Part shown: positions 22,021 through 34,200 of the stretch, piece by piece | How the letters are laid out: every line of letters begins with the position of its first letter | Numbering within the stretch: the first letter of the stretch is position 1 | DNA from: Apoderus coryli | Lineage: Eukaryota > Arthropoda > Insecta > Coleoptera > Attelabidae | Assembly: GCA_911728435.2 (NCBI GenBank) | Contig: OU452208.1 | Coordinates: 10,044,001-10,108,000 of the forward strand | Reading direction: 5' to 3' | DNA length: 64,000 nucleotides | Notes under the pieces: model-generated | Database searches by the model: none | What the model saw: the letters and a program-made list of their open reading frames with translations, nothing else | Told to the model about the DNA's origin: nothing | Program-made: the position numbers and the translations under genes

Positions 22021-22312
22021 AGAATTGCTTGTTACATAAAGCAACAAGACTTTAAGTTATGTTGGATATTTGTTTCACACTACCATGCTTTCACCAGACA
22101 CCAAAAACATCTCTCTCTCTCTCAATCAATTCTCGTGCTGGTATAAGCTCTTTGTAAATGTTGGAAATTTGGGTCACACTGCCTGCCGATCAACACTGAT
22201 GAGTCGTGGATCGACGAAACGGCCGTCTGGTGAAAGCATGGTAGTGTGAAACAAATTTCCAACATAACTTAAAGTCTTGTTGCTTTATGTAACAAGCAAT
22301 TCTTAAATAAAG
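22021..22312. repeat. Inverted repeat unit carrying a full hammerhead ribozyme
   Basis: 22021-22098 and the complement of 22223-22305 are nearly identical (AGAATTGCTTGTTACATAAA and CTTTAAGTTATGTTGG). The left arm stops at the complement of the predicted ribozyme cleavage site (CCAGAC), while the right arm continues into the ribozyme core. A CCAAAAACATCTCTCTC repeat occurs at 22104 and 22443. Confidence 0.7.
22175..22248 (+). ncRNA. Hammerhead ribozyme, type I, extended helix I
   Basis: CTGATGA 22196-22202, helix II GTCG (22203-22206) with CGAC (22212-22215), GAAA 22216-22219, helix III CGGCCG (self-complementary, 22220-22225), cleavage after GTC at 22227. Helix I has an inner part CAACA with TGGTG, an internal loop, then an outer 9-bp part CACACTGCC (22175-22183) with GGTAGTGTG (22240-22248). 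The internal loops in helices I and II could make the tertiary contact that natural hammerheads need. This is the best ribozyme in the window. Confidence 0.8.
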
Positions 22313-22616
22313 CCTCCCTGCTAGGGGATTCGGGCGCATCTAGTGTTGTCAATAGGATATAATGGAGTTGTTACTTCTTGTCCGGCCATCGTTTGTGAAC
22401 TGTGTTTCACCCGGCATATTGCCTGTTCAAGCTAGGTGTCGCCAAAAACATCTCTCTCACATAATTAAAATATCTTGTATCTTTTTGTTGCTTTGAGTCA
22501 CGTTTAGGAAATATAATTAACTGTTTTAAATATTTTGAATAAATATAACGACCATAATTAGTATTACTTTATGGAAGGTGGCAAGCTGTTAGATTTCGTC
22601 AACTTAGCCATCATCA

Positions 22617-22940
22617 TTATCATCAGTCTCGCTGTCGTCATCTAATCCTAAAGTTATTATAATGTGATCAATTTCCTCCAAAACTTACTCACTTTTCTAA
22701 ATAAACAATATTTCGCACCTATTGACGATATCCTCGTATTTCACGAAAAAAAACAACAACATATAAAACAGGTACGTAAGTAAAAGAGTTCGGACTTTGA
22801 CACTATATGCTCATTTTTTTTGTGTTTTTTGATTTTATATGAATGCAATTATTGTATATTATTATTACCTACCTATAAACATTCGCTATCACTTCTCTTG
22901 TTTGGCCGTTGAGAGTTTTTCTGCGAGTAACTTTGTTCAT
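22617..22940 (-). pseudogene. Remnant of a transposon-like gene, first and last coding pieces only
   Basis: The minus strand at 22940-22873 reads MNKVTRRKTLNGQTREVIAN then VY, and meets a good splice donor (AG then GTAGGTAA). At 22694-22617 the minus strand reads LEEIDHIIITLGLDDDSETD and ends DNDDG stop. Insect genomes carry many TE-derived genes with this kind of basic start (R..L....R..I..VY) and an acidic aspartate/serine tail, some with a DDE endonuclease core between. Here only 180 bp separates the two pieces, so the core is absent. Family assignment is from memory of the pattern and is weak. Confidence 0.35.
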
Positions 22941-23129
22941 TTTAAAAAATAAATAATAAGACCAGTAAGAACTAACGAAACAATGAAACAAAGTAGCAAA
23001 ACAGCAAATTGCTCAAAATCACAAAATACTAAAGAAACAGAACACTAAATATACAATAATAATTTGATATAATATTTGATAATATTGCAACTCATACACG
23101 ACAACAAAAGTATAAATAATAACACCACT

Positions 23130-24040
23130 CTGCCACTGGCTGATTCAATATTTCTACGAGGGGCGGCAAAAATTGCGGGGAAGTACTCAGTTTTCACCAA
23201 TTGCGACTTGAACACCCGCATGGCGACGAAACGTGCGAGGTTTTACGCACCAAATAGGATCGTTCAGGCAGCGTCTAGACACCCATTTCGCGTGGTAACT
23301 AGATCAATATTATTAAGATCAGTGGCATTAGGGGGCAACTTAATAAAAAATTAAAAAAAAAAGGTACGCCATTGACTGTAATTTAATTTCGATGTTGTCT
23401 TGAGATAAAGCAACTAAAACTACAAAGTTTTGGCAATTGGCATCACCTGATAAGCATATTAGACTATAATTTCGATAAATCCGGACATCTTTCAAATCTG
23501 AAGGAAAGTTTGAAATCCGGAGATATAGTAACCTTAATTATAATATACTCTGATTACAGTAGTATGGTTTTATCAGTCGATAAGACAGATCAGAGGTACA
23601 TTGCACCAATTTTAAAACTCTGCTATAGTTTTAGCTTCTTTTATGTTTATATTAAAATAAAAAATAAATCATTTGGTCTGTGTATGACGATCTGTGCAAA
23701 AAACCGCATACCTATACCCAGGCGCGTCCTATAAATTATTTATTCCCAACTAATTAATTATTAACGAATTTATTCAGTATATAACAAACGGATGTAAATG
23801 TAAATTACATTTCTGTTCACACAATTTATGGTTAAACAACAATTTAATTTTATCACATGACAATTCTATATTATTATGTTTGCCCTTTATTATTTGTGCG
23901 GTTATTGTGTAATTTATAACGGTAATATTTTAGTTAATTTGATTTCAACAATTAGGCTATACTGGATATAATTGACGCATGTTTTTATAGTACCTACTGT
24001 CATCTTCTGTCAAAATACAACCACAAGGAAAGGAAATAAC
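23130..24040. other. Less AT-rich island and flank, no gene assigned
   Basis: 23140-23340 is clearly richer in G and C than its surroundings and holds an open frame of 92 codons (23076-23354) with no recognised motif. CAGTGGC motifs at 23125-23131 (minus) and 23321 (plus) look like hAT tips, so transposon edges are possible. The rest is AT-rich with nothing recognised. Confidence 0.35.
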
Positions 24041-24045
24041 ATTCT

Positions 24046-24656
24046 TAAGCCGATTTTACACCATTCACTGATTATAACCGCGGTTATGATGAGAGTTGTC
24101 CTTCGTTTTAGCTCTTCATCGCAACCGATTCAAACCGCTTCTATATTCTATATCTATTTATTTAACATTTGTATTCTGTGAGGTTATGTCGTTAAGTAAT
24201 GCGGTCAAGTAAATTTATTTACGTAGCTTTATTACCTACAGAAAAGTAGAAAATGAATGAAACAGTAATGATGGCCACATCATTCATAAGACGAGTGGCC
24301 AAGTCCAAATCGTCTATTCCTTCATAGTTAATTCTAACAGCATAAAGACTCTTTTCTTGTTCCAAAATACCCACATAACATAAATATAAAATAGATTAGG
24401 AATATATTTTCGAACGTACCAAACAAATGGTCGAGAGTCAAACAATCACCACGAACAATAACAAAAAACAGATTAGTACCTAATTAACTTTCTTTCAATT
24501 CGAATGGACCGATAATACTTTTGATTAAACTGCAAAGAAACTATGACGTCATGAAGGGCTTTATCGTGTCGTCATCATAGTGAATGCAACAAGTTAAACC
24601 GTTTATAACCGGCTATAATCGGTCATGGTGTGAATTCGACTTTAGTTGATGATTAT
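24046..24656. mobile_element. MITE of about 610 bp
   Basis: Left end AAGCCGATTTTACACCATTC and right end complement AAGTCGAATTCACACCATGA, each followed by a GATTATAACCG-like stretch. TTA-like flanks (24047 and 24649) hint at a PIF/Harbinger-type target, but this is not certain. Confidence 0.5.
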
Positions 24657-25660
24657 ACTGCATTAATTCGCGCAGTTTTTAGTTAAATTGGCAGTGTGTA
24701 GTTTTTGATGTCCTTGAAAATACACACGCACCGGTAAAATTATCCGGATGGTCAAAATTTACTCTAAGTTTGACATCAATTTTCTCTTAAACCCTCTAAC
24801 ATATAGAGATGATTTTTTCAGAAATGTAGCTTGACACTTGTTTGACCTATAGTTTATTTTCAAGGAATTGCCCTTATGTCATATAGAGACGTAAAATGAA
24901 AATAATGTAACAACAGTGTTAATTTTTGGAGCAATCTGTGGAGTGAAAGCATAAAAGTAGACATTATTTGATAATAGAATTAAAGACTGGTCCTTTCTTA
25001 TTAAGGAAGTTACATGGTTTTGATAAAAAGGTGCACGCATTTTATGGGGATCCCATTGGGTCTACGGATATTGCTTAGAGACCATTCAAAATGAACGTTT
25101 TTATTCTTGCGTCAACTGGCTTTGCTTTTAAAAATGTATCATTTGGAAAATAATCGCCTGTTGCGTTAGAGTTACCCTGTAGAATATATTGCGATATATT
25201 TAGGTAAACGATTGTCAGGATGATCCGTAAACGTTTATCCTAGCATTGACCGTAAATCAACCTGCATAACACTATTTAGTTTTCGTTATAAACGGAGGCG
25301 ACACCAATGTCAACATATTTTTCTGGATCGTTTTCTAACTACCGCGAATCATCCAATATATTAGATTAATATCATTAACTAATAATTTTGGTTAACATCT
25401 CTAGATAATAAAGATGGTAAATTTTTCAACCATCACACCATATTACGTCTGTAAAACATTTTCTGCCAAACTGACCTTTTCATATATTGGTATATACAGT
25501 GAAAAGGGAGATTTTCCGACCCATTTGCAGCATCGTGAAATTTCCCATCGAACTCTATTTGTGTCAACAATATCAACACAGATTGCGAAGTTCTTTACAG
25601 TTTTGAGGTCAAGATGGAGTACTTAGGAGGCTAGAGTTTGAACTTTAATAAATATATATA
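24657..25660. other. Unannotated AT-rich stretch
   Basis: I see no gene, paired repeats or recognisable protein fragments in this 1-kb segment. Confidence 0.35.
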
Positions 25661-26293
25661 CACTGTAGCAGCATTCTAATCTTGCAAACGCTAGGAGTTA
25701 CAATGTCGGTTAAATTAGAGAAAAGTTATACAATTTTAACACCTTTTAAATGCTGTTATCAAAAGTTTTCGAGAATTTTTGAAAATTTTTTGCAATTTTA
25801 GTTTTTTTTTATTTTTTTATATCTGCAAAAATAATGTGTTTTGCAGAGATAAAAAAATAAAAAGCGCTTTCTTATGGTTACTTTTTGATGTGAATAATAT
25901 AGCGTTTACAAATTTTCACTACGACGCGACGTTTCCTTTAAGAAAAACCATAATCAACTAATTATTTTTAAATACGGCCCTGGATTTTTTATTGTTTCAA
26001 TTTGATAATAGATGGTACGTCACATGTAGTATTTTAAACAAGTTTTCAGTGTTTTAAGCTGTTATTTAAAATTATTCAAGAAAAATCGCCATAGTTTGGC
26101 ACTTATTTTGCGTAAAACATTCATCTGAGTTAGCCTTTTAATTAATAACTTTAAAAAGCAAAAAAAAATCAACTTAATTTCTGTACTTCCTAGTAATAAT
26201 TAAAAAAAAACACATTTAGAACAAACTAACAAATAAACTAGCTTCAAATTACAAAAGAATTAAGAATGTTAATAATAGTTTTTAAAGATTTAT

Positions 26294-27100
26294 TTACATA
26301 AGGTCTTCAAACAAATGACCACCAGTTTCTAAGCATAAGTAACATCGCTTGACGCTTCTAAAACCAGATGATGTAGTTCCGTTTGAAAATTGCGTTGGTA
26401 CACATAATTTTTGACATATCCCCAAAAATAAAAAGCCATCAAGGGAAACAGCTGGTTGCGTACCTATCCATCTGTCAGGAAATATATCTGATAAATATGC
26501 TGGAACAATTCTCATTCTCTCATTATGCGAAGGAGTCCTATCTTGTTGAAACCAAAATTTATTAATTTCTGCTCGTGGTAAGTTATCATCAAACCATTCT
26601 TCCAAATCATGTTGAAGTAAAATTCGATGCCGTTGTGCAATTAGTGTGCATAAATAAATGGGCCAATTATCCTTGGTCCCACAAGTCTCACCCACATGTT
26701 GAAACCAAAACGATGTTGGTGCCTAGACATATTTATATAATCGAGGATTTTCTATAGACTAATCATGGGAATTTCTTCTATTAAAAATTCCATTATTGAT
26801 CATACTTTCATCAGAAAATAAAATTTTATTGACAAAATTCCATTCACAACATTCCTTTCGCCTTACCGTCGTCTCCCGGTCTTAATGCTTAGTCCGATTT
26901 GTTTTTAGGCATAATAAAATGAGCTGTAAATTTTGGCGTTGCACTTACTTGTTCAATGTTTCTAAGTGATATTGTGGGGTCTTCCGTTACAACTAACGTC
27001 ACCATCATTTTGAATTTCCTCATTACATGGTTTGTTTCTCGTAACAACTGGTTTCTTAAATGATCCATACAGGAATAAATTGGCAACCATTCAAAAGATC
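26294..27100 (-). pseudogene. Mariner-like transposase of copy 2, decayed
   Basis: Minus strand pieces in order: an N-terminal helix-turn-helix region (VVTEDPTISLRNIEQVSATP, 27086-26889), then after a degraded gap FWFQQDRTPSHNERMRIVPA with AYLSDIFPDRWIGTQ (catalytic D in QQD), and a C-terminal GGHLFEDLM close to 26294. The third catalytic region is damaged (SLDGFLFLGIC). Multiple frameshifts and missing segments make it non-functional. The QQD...FPDRWIG pattern places it among the mariner relatives with the extended DD41D-type spacing. Confidence 0.7.
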
Positions 27101-27616
27101 ATTTTACTTGGGTGCACTCTTACAAGGTAACTATTAAATACATTTCCCCAGATTCTTGAGTAGTACTGTGGCACAAAATGTAACACTACATATCAAATTG
27201 TTCCTCAAACCATCTTTAATCGAATATAAAAACCGCGTACAGAATAAAATCTTGTACTGAGACAGAAATAAATTGTCAGATAATACATAATTGTCAGTAA
27301 CGACAAAGAATGATTTTGAAAAGTCTGCTACCCTGCATTCAGTCTGTTAAGTGCCAAACTATGGAGATTTTTCTTGAATAATTTTAAATAACAGCTAAAA
27401 ACACTGAAAACTTGTGTAAACCATTACATTACATCCAAGGCAGTATTTAAAAAGAACAAGAGTTGATGATGGTTTTTCAAAATCGAAACGTCGTAGTGAA
27501 AATTATTCTCCTTAAAAAAGTATCAATGAGAAAGTGCTTTTCAATATTTTATATCTGTGAAAATAGATAAGAAGTAAATAAAAACTAAAATCGCAAAATA
27601 GTTATTTATTTTACTA

Positions 27617-27706
27617 GGCAGAAAAGTGGCAGATTTAATGCCGCGGCTGGTGTTTTATAGACGAGGCGTAGCCGAGGCTAGAAAAGCTGCTTTTCTGCCG
27701 TGTGAA
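27617..27706. repeat. Short GC-rich hairpin in mariner copy 2
   Basis: GGCAGAAAAG at 27617 pairs with CTTTTCTGCC near 27696. The loop contains GACGAGGCGTAGCCGAGGC, unusual in composition for this window. Lies in the right TIR region of copy 2 and absent from copy 1, so it may be a small separate insertion. Confidence 0.4.
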
Positions 27707-28260
27707 ACACATAATTTTTTTTTCAAAAATTTTCTAAAACGGCTTAAGTTTGTTTACTTCTGAAAACACCATTTAAAAGGTGTTTAAATTGTACAACTTT
27801 TCTCTAATTTAACCGACATTTTAACTACTACCGTTTCCAAGATTCCAATGCAAACCCATTCTTATCTTGGAGTGTATAAACATTCAAGCAACGAAAATTT
27901 CATTAGGACAAAGTGTAGAGCTATCCTAATGAATAAATCTGTCGCCAGTGAAAAAATCATGAAATAGAATCAGAAATAAAAAAGTTATGCCACATCAAAA
28001 CTGTTATAAAAATGTAGGTGCCGGTTTTTTTGTAGGAGTTCATAAATAGTGATATCTTAGAATCATATTTGAGTTAAAAGAAATCTTTTTATGTCGAATC
28101 TTTAATATGAACTATTTTCAAGCATCTCGGATGAATAATAATAATAATCATCATCAACCGTAAATTACTAAAAATAATTTGTATACAAAATATAGAACAA
28201 AAAAATCTTGCACCCAAAAATAATTCCTACACTATTGTTTGTTTTCTTTTTGTTTCAGCC

Positions 28261-31200
28261 ATGAAAGACCGAATAATAAACTGTGCACAACAACACAAGG
28301 AGGATATTTACTTTTTGGAAACAAACACAAAAAACGAGGTAGGTCGGCTAAATTGTTTCTGTTTGCAATTAGCACACCCCAGTAGGGTTGGTTTTTCCAC
28401 TTTTCCCTTTTCTTTTCTATACGCTTTTGTTAGACATTATTGTTCTTTTAATATTTATTTTCCATTTTACTCTATATCTACATGAAACAAGTCAAATAAC
28501 TATTTGAAAATTGACTGTAGAATGGATTTGTTTTGATTAAATTTTGATTGTCTTTTATAGAGTCGACGTGAGTTACAACATTTATTCGAATCACCATCTG
28601 GTAAAGAAATGCTGAGATATTATAAACCACGACCAAAGCATAAACAGAAAATTAATTCAACATTAGATGTAAGTCACAATATATTTTAAAAGCATCAAGA
28701 TGTTTCATTTCAGCTCAATTCATTCAGTTGCAACCCTCTGCTATAATAGATGGAGGTGGGCGATTTTAATAAGACCTCTTTCAGATGAGGATACTGTATA
28801 CGAGATACGCGTATCTGACATACAGGAAGAACATAAATACATTCAAAAGAGGCATCGACGCCGACGATGCATGCAGTATCGCGATTCTTAATTTTAGTAG
28901 CCCGCCAATTTCTGAAACCGAATGCGTATGCGGGATACAAAATTATCATTACATTGGGCCGTATTCATAAAAAAGGTTATTGCAGAATATAAAGGAAATA
29001 CTTCAGCACGCGTTCATAATATTCCGAGTAAAACCTTATACTTGTAGAGTATGAGCATATCCTTCGCAAAAAAGTATTTGGTTATTCATTAATAAAAAGG
29101 ATATCCTTCAATAATTTCGAGTGTGGTCAGTAGCAGACTCAGTTGTAGCGATGACAGATGTTGTCGAACTGAGAGAGATTAAACACTACAAGCAGTGTTC
29201 ATCAACACCTGTTCGTGATTAGAAAGAATTAAGTATAGCGGTTTCAAGAGGAAAATACGCAATGGCTTGCCAACAGAGTTTTGGGAATTAATGCTGAAAC
29301 TCGAGGAGGTGCGTTATCATCCGTCCTAAAAATGCAGATATGTTTACGCTATCTCAATGACCCTACGGGTATCAGAAAGACAATGGTCAAGAAATGGGTG
29401 TGTCAAGCTACAGTATCTCGTACAGTGACTGCCGTAATTGACAGCATAGTTGCGCAATCAAATTACTTAAGCTTTTCATCTTTTTGACGACATATCATTG
29501 TGTATTTTACTTTTTGAAGTATTAATAAGGCCGGTGAACTGTCGACATCATCTTATAATTATCCCAGAAGACTGCATCCTTAAACAGTCATATATCTACT
29601 TTTGAAAAACCCTGCATGCGATGTGATAAATAGATTAGTAATAATTTTTAGACGGCAATATTTAAAAATTTATTGGTTTTACAGTTTTTCTCGCAATGTA
29701 AATCCCGACGAACGTCATTGCCTCTCGACGCCCATAAATCAGACACGCCGTCGGCGTCGCCACCGCCAAAGTGTGCGACGTCGTCTACATTGATATCACC
29801 GACGGATGCTGTTGGTGGCGGTAGCCGCAGAAACAGTCTGGACCTATACGCAGAGGCGGCTGCTATTCTAGGACTCACCTGCGCCCAAACTGACGACTGC
29901 AGGTGTATTGAATGTCAGGTCAGTATAAATATAATACCATTGTCCATTGTTACGCTTCAATAAATAACATTTCTAAGATTGCAACAAGCAAAGAACTTAA
30001 ATGCTATGTGTGAGGATTATAGGTTCCCATATAATCCTCACACTTTTCTGCCTGACATTAGCAATGGCGGACCCCGTATTAATTGGTTAGGTGAAGGGTA
30101 GACCTGTTTTCTTATACACAGTAAAATGTTTCCACATATTATGTAACTCATTCATTATAATTACTCTATGTAAGGAAACTACTGTCTTATCCACCAAAAT
30201 TCTTTTTTTTAACAACTTAAAATTGGATTTCTTGGTTGGTGACTGCCTGAGGACGATTTTTGGAAATATTTTCGAAACGAATAAAGATGAATTAATCAAA
30301 TGTAGCATATTTATTCACCTAGTTAAATGGCGTAAACTGAAATTGAATAAAAAAGGATGACCATAGGTGGGTAAACGGGGGGGACCCTTGCCTTAATTAT
30401 AACCTAACTTTTTTTTCTTCTGACTTTCATTCCATTTGTGTCAAAAATGTGATAAAATAAAACTTTTCTACATAAAAAAGCATACTTGTGTTTTCTCGAA
30501 AAACTTAAAGATTTTCGAGAAATTCGAGTTTGAAAATTTTAGGACAAAACTGGTCCTTAGTACACAGCATTAATAAAATTTTGGAAAACTTTTCGTTAGC
30601 AGACTGTATTTCAATATCAAATTATTAATGCTGTGTACTAAGGACCAGTTTTGTCCTAAAATTTTGAAACTCGAATTTCTCGAAAACCTTTAAGTTTTTC
30701 GAGAAAAAACAGGTATGCCTTTTTTATGTAGAAAACTTTATTTGATCACATTTTTGACACAAAATGAATAAAAATCACAAGGAAAAAAAGGTAGGTTATA
30801 ATTAAGGCAAGGGTCCCCCGTTTACCCGCATATGGTCATCCTTTTTTATTCAATTTCATGTCAGTTTACGACATTTAACTACCTTGTATTTAAATATATA
30901 AAAAAATTTCCAATAAGGTAAGAAATTACAATATCTATTAACTCAAACCTAACAAAAATAAATACGATTTTAGATACAATATTTGTTTAGCTAAGTGATT
31001 ATAATATACTGAAGATAGCTTTAGCTAAAGCCGAAACATGTTTAAAGCAAGAAATTCAATTTCAAGTTATTACAAAACAGAATTTTGGTGGATTTAAATA
31101 AATCCACTGTATGATGGACTACTTCCTCATCTATTATATTTCGGAAAATATTCCTTGGTTTAAAAAAATTTTCAGTTTTCCGTAGCGTAAACAACTTCCC

Positions 31201-34200
31201 TACTAAGGCAACCATTTTTGTTTCTTTAAATGGCGTGATATATTTTTCTTAGTATTTAGAGACCGTCTTTCTGGATACAGTATATAAAAGTTTACAGGAG
31301 TCATCAACAAGTTGCGAAAAAACTAATTTTCCAAAAAATCATTTCCTTCGTTTGAACTGCATTAATTTGATTGATATGCCTAAGTCGTCAGTCGCTACAT
31401 TTAGCTATGGAAACCAAATATCCAAGTCTATTTTAATTATTTATTGTTTAACTACACAATGAATTTGTGTCCGTAAATATAATAAATGAAAAATAATTTC
31501 GTGGCATAGCGGACAAAATTACTGGTGATAATTTAGCAGGGCTCAGTCTAATTCAGTAGAACCAAAGCGCATGGGTCGCCAGATACTGACGAATTCGTTT
31601 CGTTCTTATTAGTCGTGGCTCATCTCCAATATCGGCCTGCATTAGATATATGTAAACACGTACCATCTACATACACGTAGTAATGCATATCCCACCATAC
31701 AGAGGCCGAACATATCCATGCACTGAGATACATGGTGTCACATTACCTCAATTTTTTTATATCTTCTAAATTAAAGGTAATATCAAACTTAGACGTCCTA
31801 ATGACACCCTGTATATAATATGTATAAGCACTATTACGATACATAAATATCGATACAACTGCTCAATCAACAGGGCCAAGTTTAGCGAGTTGCTACTTTA
31901 TGCTTAACCCTTATTTTATAATGAACCCTTATCGTGGGCATCGAATAATTTTTAGTAACCGCAATCAATTCACTTGAATTTTATACCCTTCAGTAAAGAG
32001 CTTTGTAATTTTCATTAGTCACCCAGTATATTCTGTCCATTGACGCTAAATGGCTATTATCAAGTAAGCAATCAAGTGTAATTACGTAAATTGATTATTG
32101 AGGACGACAATATAAGCGATCAGTTTTGGTTTGTTACAAAAGGGCCTAATTAGTAGAGCGTTCGATGAGCTGAAACTGGTTAAAAGTTTATCATTATATA
32201 GATTTTCAGCAATTAGTGAATAACAGATAATTTCTTATCCTAATTATGAGATTAAATGCACATAAATAAGATATAACATTGAATATAACCATCGGATAAA
32301 AAAAAATTTCAGTCGTATACGAGGTATGTCAAAAAATGAAATTTACTCAAGAATAAAGTACCTATATATTTAAGAATATGGAAATATGTTATAAAAAAAA
32401 GTTGATCAGAACTGAAAACTTCGTCCAAATATGCAATTACATCCATTGGCATTGAAAAATTAAGTTTTGTTATTTTTTACTAATCTTTATTTTGAATGAA
32501 CATTTATCTCTTGTGATTATGAAACGCATGATAATCTTTTCGTTTCTGAATGTTTTCTAACAATTTTGGATTTTAAACACAAGGTACTTTATTCTTGAGG
32601 AAAATTCATATTATTTGACATACCTCGTATACGACTGAAAGAATTTAAAATAAAGTTAATAATAAAAAAGTTTTCCATACGGTTCCAACTTAGTAGAACA
32701 TATTGTATAATCCAGGACAGGGCCGATGACTTTAGAGTTTTTGCAAGGTGCCAATTTTTAATGGATTTATCAGCTTATTTCAAAAATTGGTTTTCTTTAC
32801 CATATAAACACTAGACTAGAAAATCAACTTTGAAATTGAGCATAATTTGTGGTTGTGCGTTATTTTTGCGGCTAAGTGTATATAACATTCTCCGAGAAGA
32901 AACAGATATTTCAGCAACATATAATAGCGCAGGTTTTTCTAAACCAAAACACCTCGAAATACAATTTTAACGGGGAGTAGACTTAGGAATATGAGCATGG
33001 TTGTATGCAAAATTCAACCATTTGTATCGAAATTAAAATTTAAAATTGGCATGCACATATACCGATACTTTTGCATTAACTAATTGGTTGAGAATTTTTA
33101 TTGCCAAAGGTCTTTGATCTAAAATAAGAGGAACCTTTTTCGTAACATTACAGAGTATGTTCTACTCGTATATGTAAAATTATAAAATATAAATTTTATT
33201 ATTATTATATAAATATAATACAAAATAAAAAATTCAAACTTACATTACTAACGTTGAAAATACAAAATAAACAGTAATTTGCAACAAAACCCATATTCAA
33301 TAAAGATATTGACTTACAAAAACCGAAACAAATTAAAGCTCAATTTCATCGGGTATATCACAAACAAAATGGACGGCTAGGCTTAGGCATAATGAGTGTC
33401 AATTTTGAAACATGTCCCTTTCTAGCAACTTCAATGGCTTTAGTTATTTTTAATTTTCAACCAAAAGATTGAGCCACTTTTACAATCCGTTTCAAGTTTT
33501 ACAAGGTTAGGCTTTCCAGGGTACTGACTGATTTGTTGTAGTTTATACATTGATGGATAAAGCTGCTCATAAAACCTTGTTCCTTCGTATACAGATTCTG
33601 TAATATGTGGCAGAAATGAGAGAATCTTATGAAAATGGTACCAGTTTTCATCGCATTAATTTATATTTATTAATAACTCCCCTTTCGTTACGGAAATAAA
33701 AAAAAATGTCGCCACGCTTGATCCTGGATGATTTTACACAGTTGAAACGTTTTTTTTTTTTACCAACTAACCCTCTTAAATATATAACTTTGGAACTTTT
33801 TTAATATTAATTTTACGCAGCAAGTTAGTGGTTATAAAAAATAAGCATTCTACGAAAATGAGAATATTATATAATCTTCAAATTTTCGTTAGCATTAACA
33901 GGGTGTACACAAAAAACAGAAAAATTTTGCATAAAATCTGTATTTGGAATTTCTTTAAATGTTATTTACGCAAATTTCAATGCATAGGTATAAATAAATA
34001 GATAAATATATAGTATAAATAAATAGATTATAATTTTAAATTGTTACTACAAATAAATTGATTTCAAAAGTTCTAAAAAAAGTACCAGTTTGGACGTTCA
34101 GTAAACTAAACTGAGAGTGCGTATCTTTGCCACAGTACAAATAATCGACTTACTGAAATTATAAATAATTTCAGAAGTTTAGGACTTTATGACTCAATCC

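Larger units (their letters stand above)
25661..27875 (-). mobile_element. Long-TIR mariner family, copy 2
   Basis: Left TIR from 25661 (CACTGT, with a small deletion, then AGGAGTTACAATGTCGG) to about 26140. Right TIR, inverted, from about 27355 to 27875 (ATTCTTATCTTGGAGTGTAT). Both contain the CCATAGTTTGGCACTTATTT block. A decayed transposase lies between them on the minus strand. This shows what copy 1 (15203-18023) has lost. Confidence 0.7.

Noticed and set aside
23076..23354. 92-codon frame in the GC-richer island
   Set aside because: No recognised motif and no splice or promoter context. Could be a transposon edge. Described only as part of the island.
27455..27500. Hammerhead motif in mariner copy 2 (TTGATGATGG with GAAACGTCG)
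   Set aside because: The essential C of CUGAUGA is T, and the corresponding parts of the sister copies lack the core. Probably a chance resemblance.
28710..28949. 79-codon minus-strand frame in intron 2 of the unknown gene
   Set aside because: No recognised motif, and it overlaps open frames on the other strand. Probably chance.
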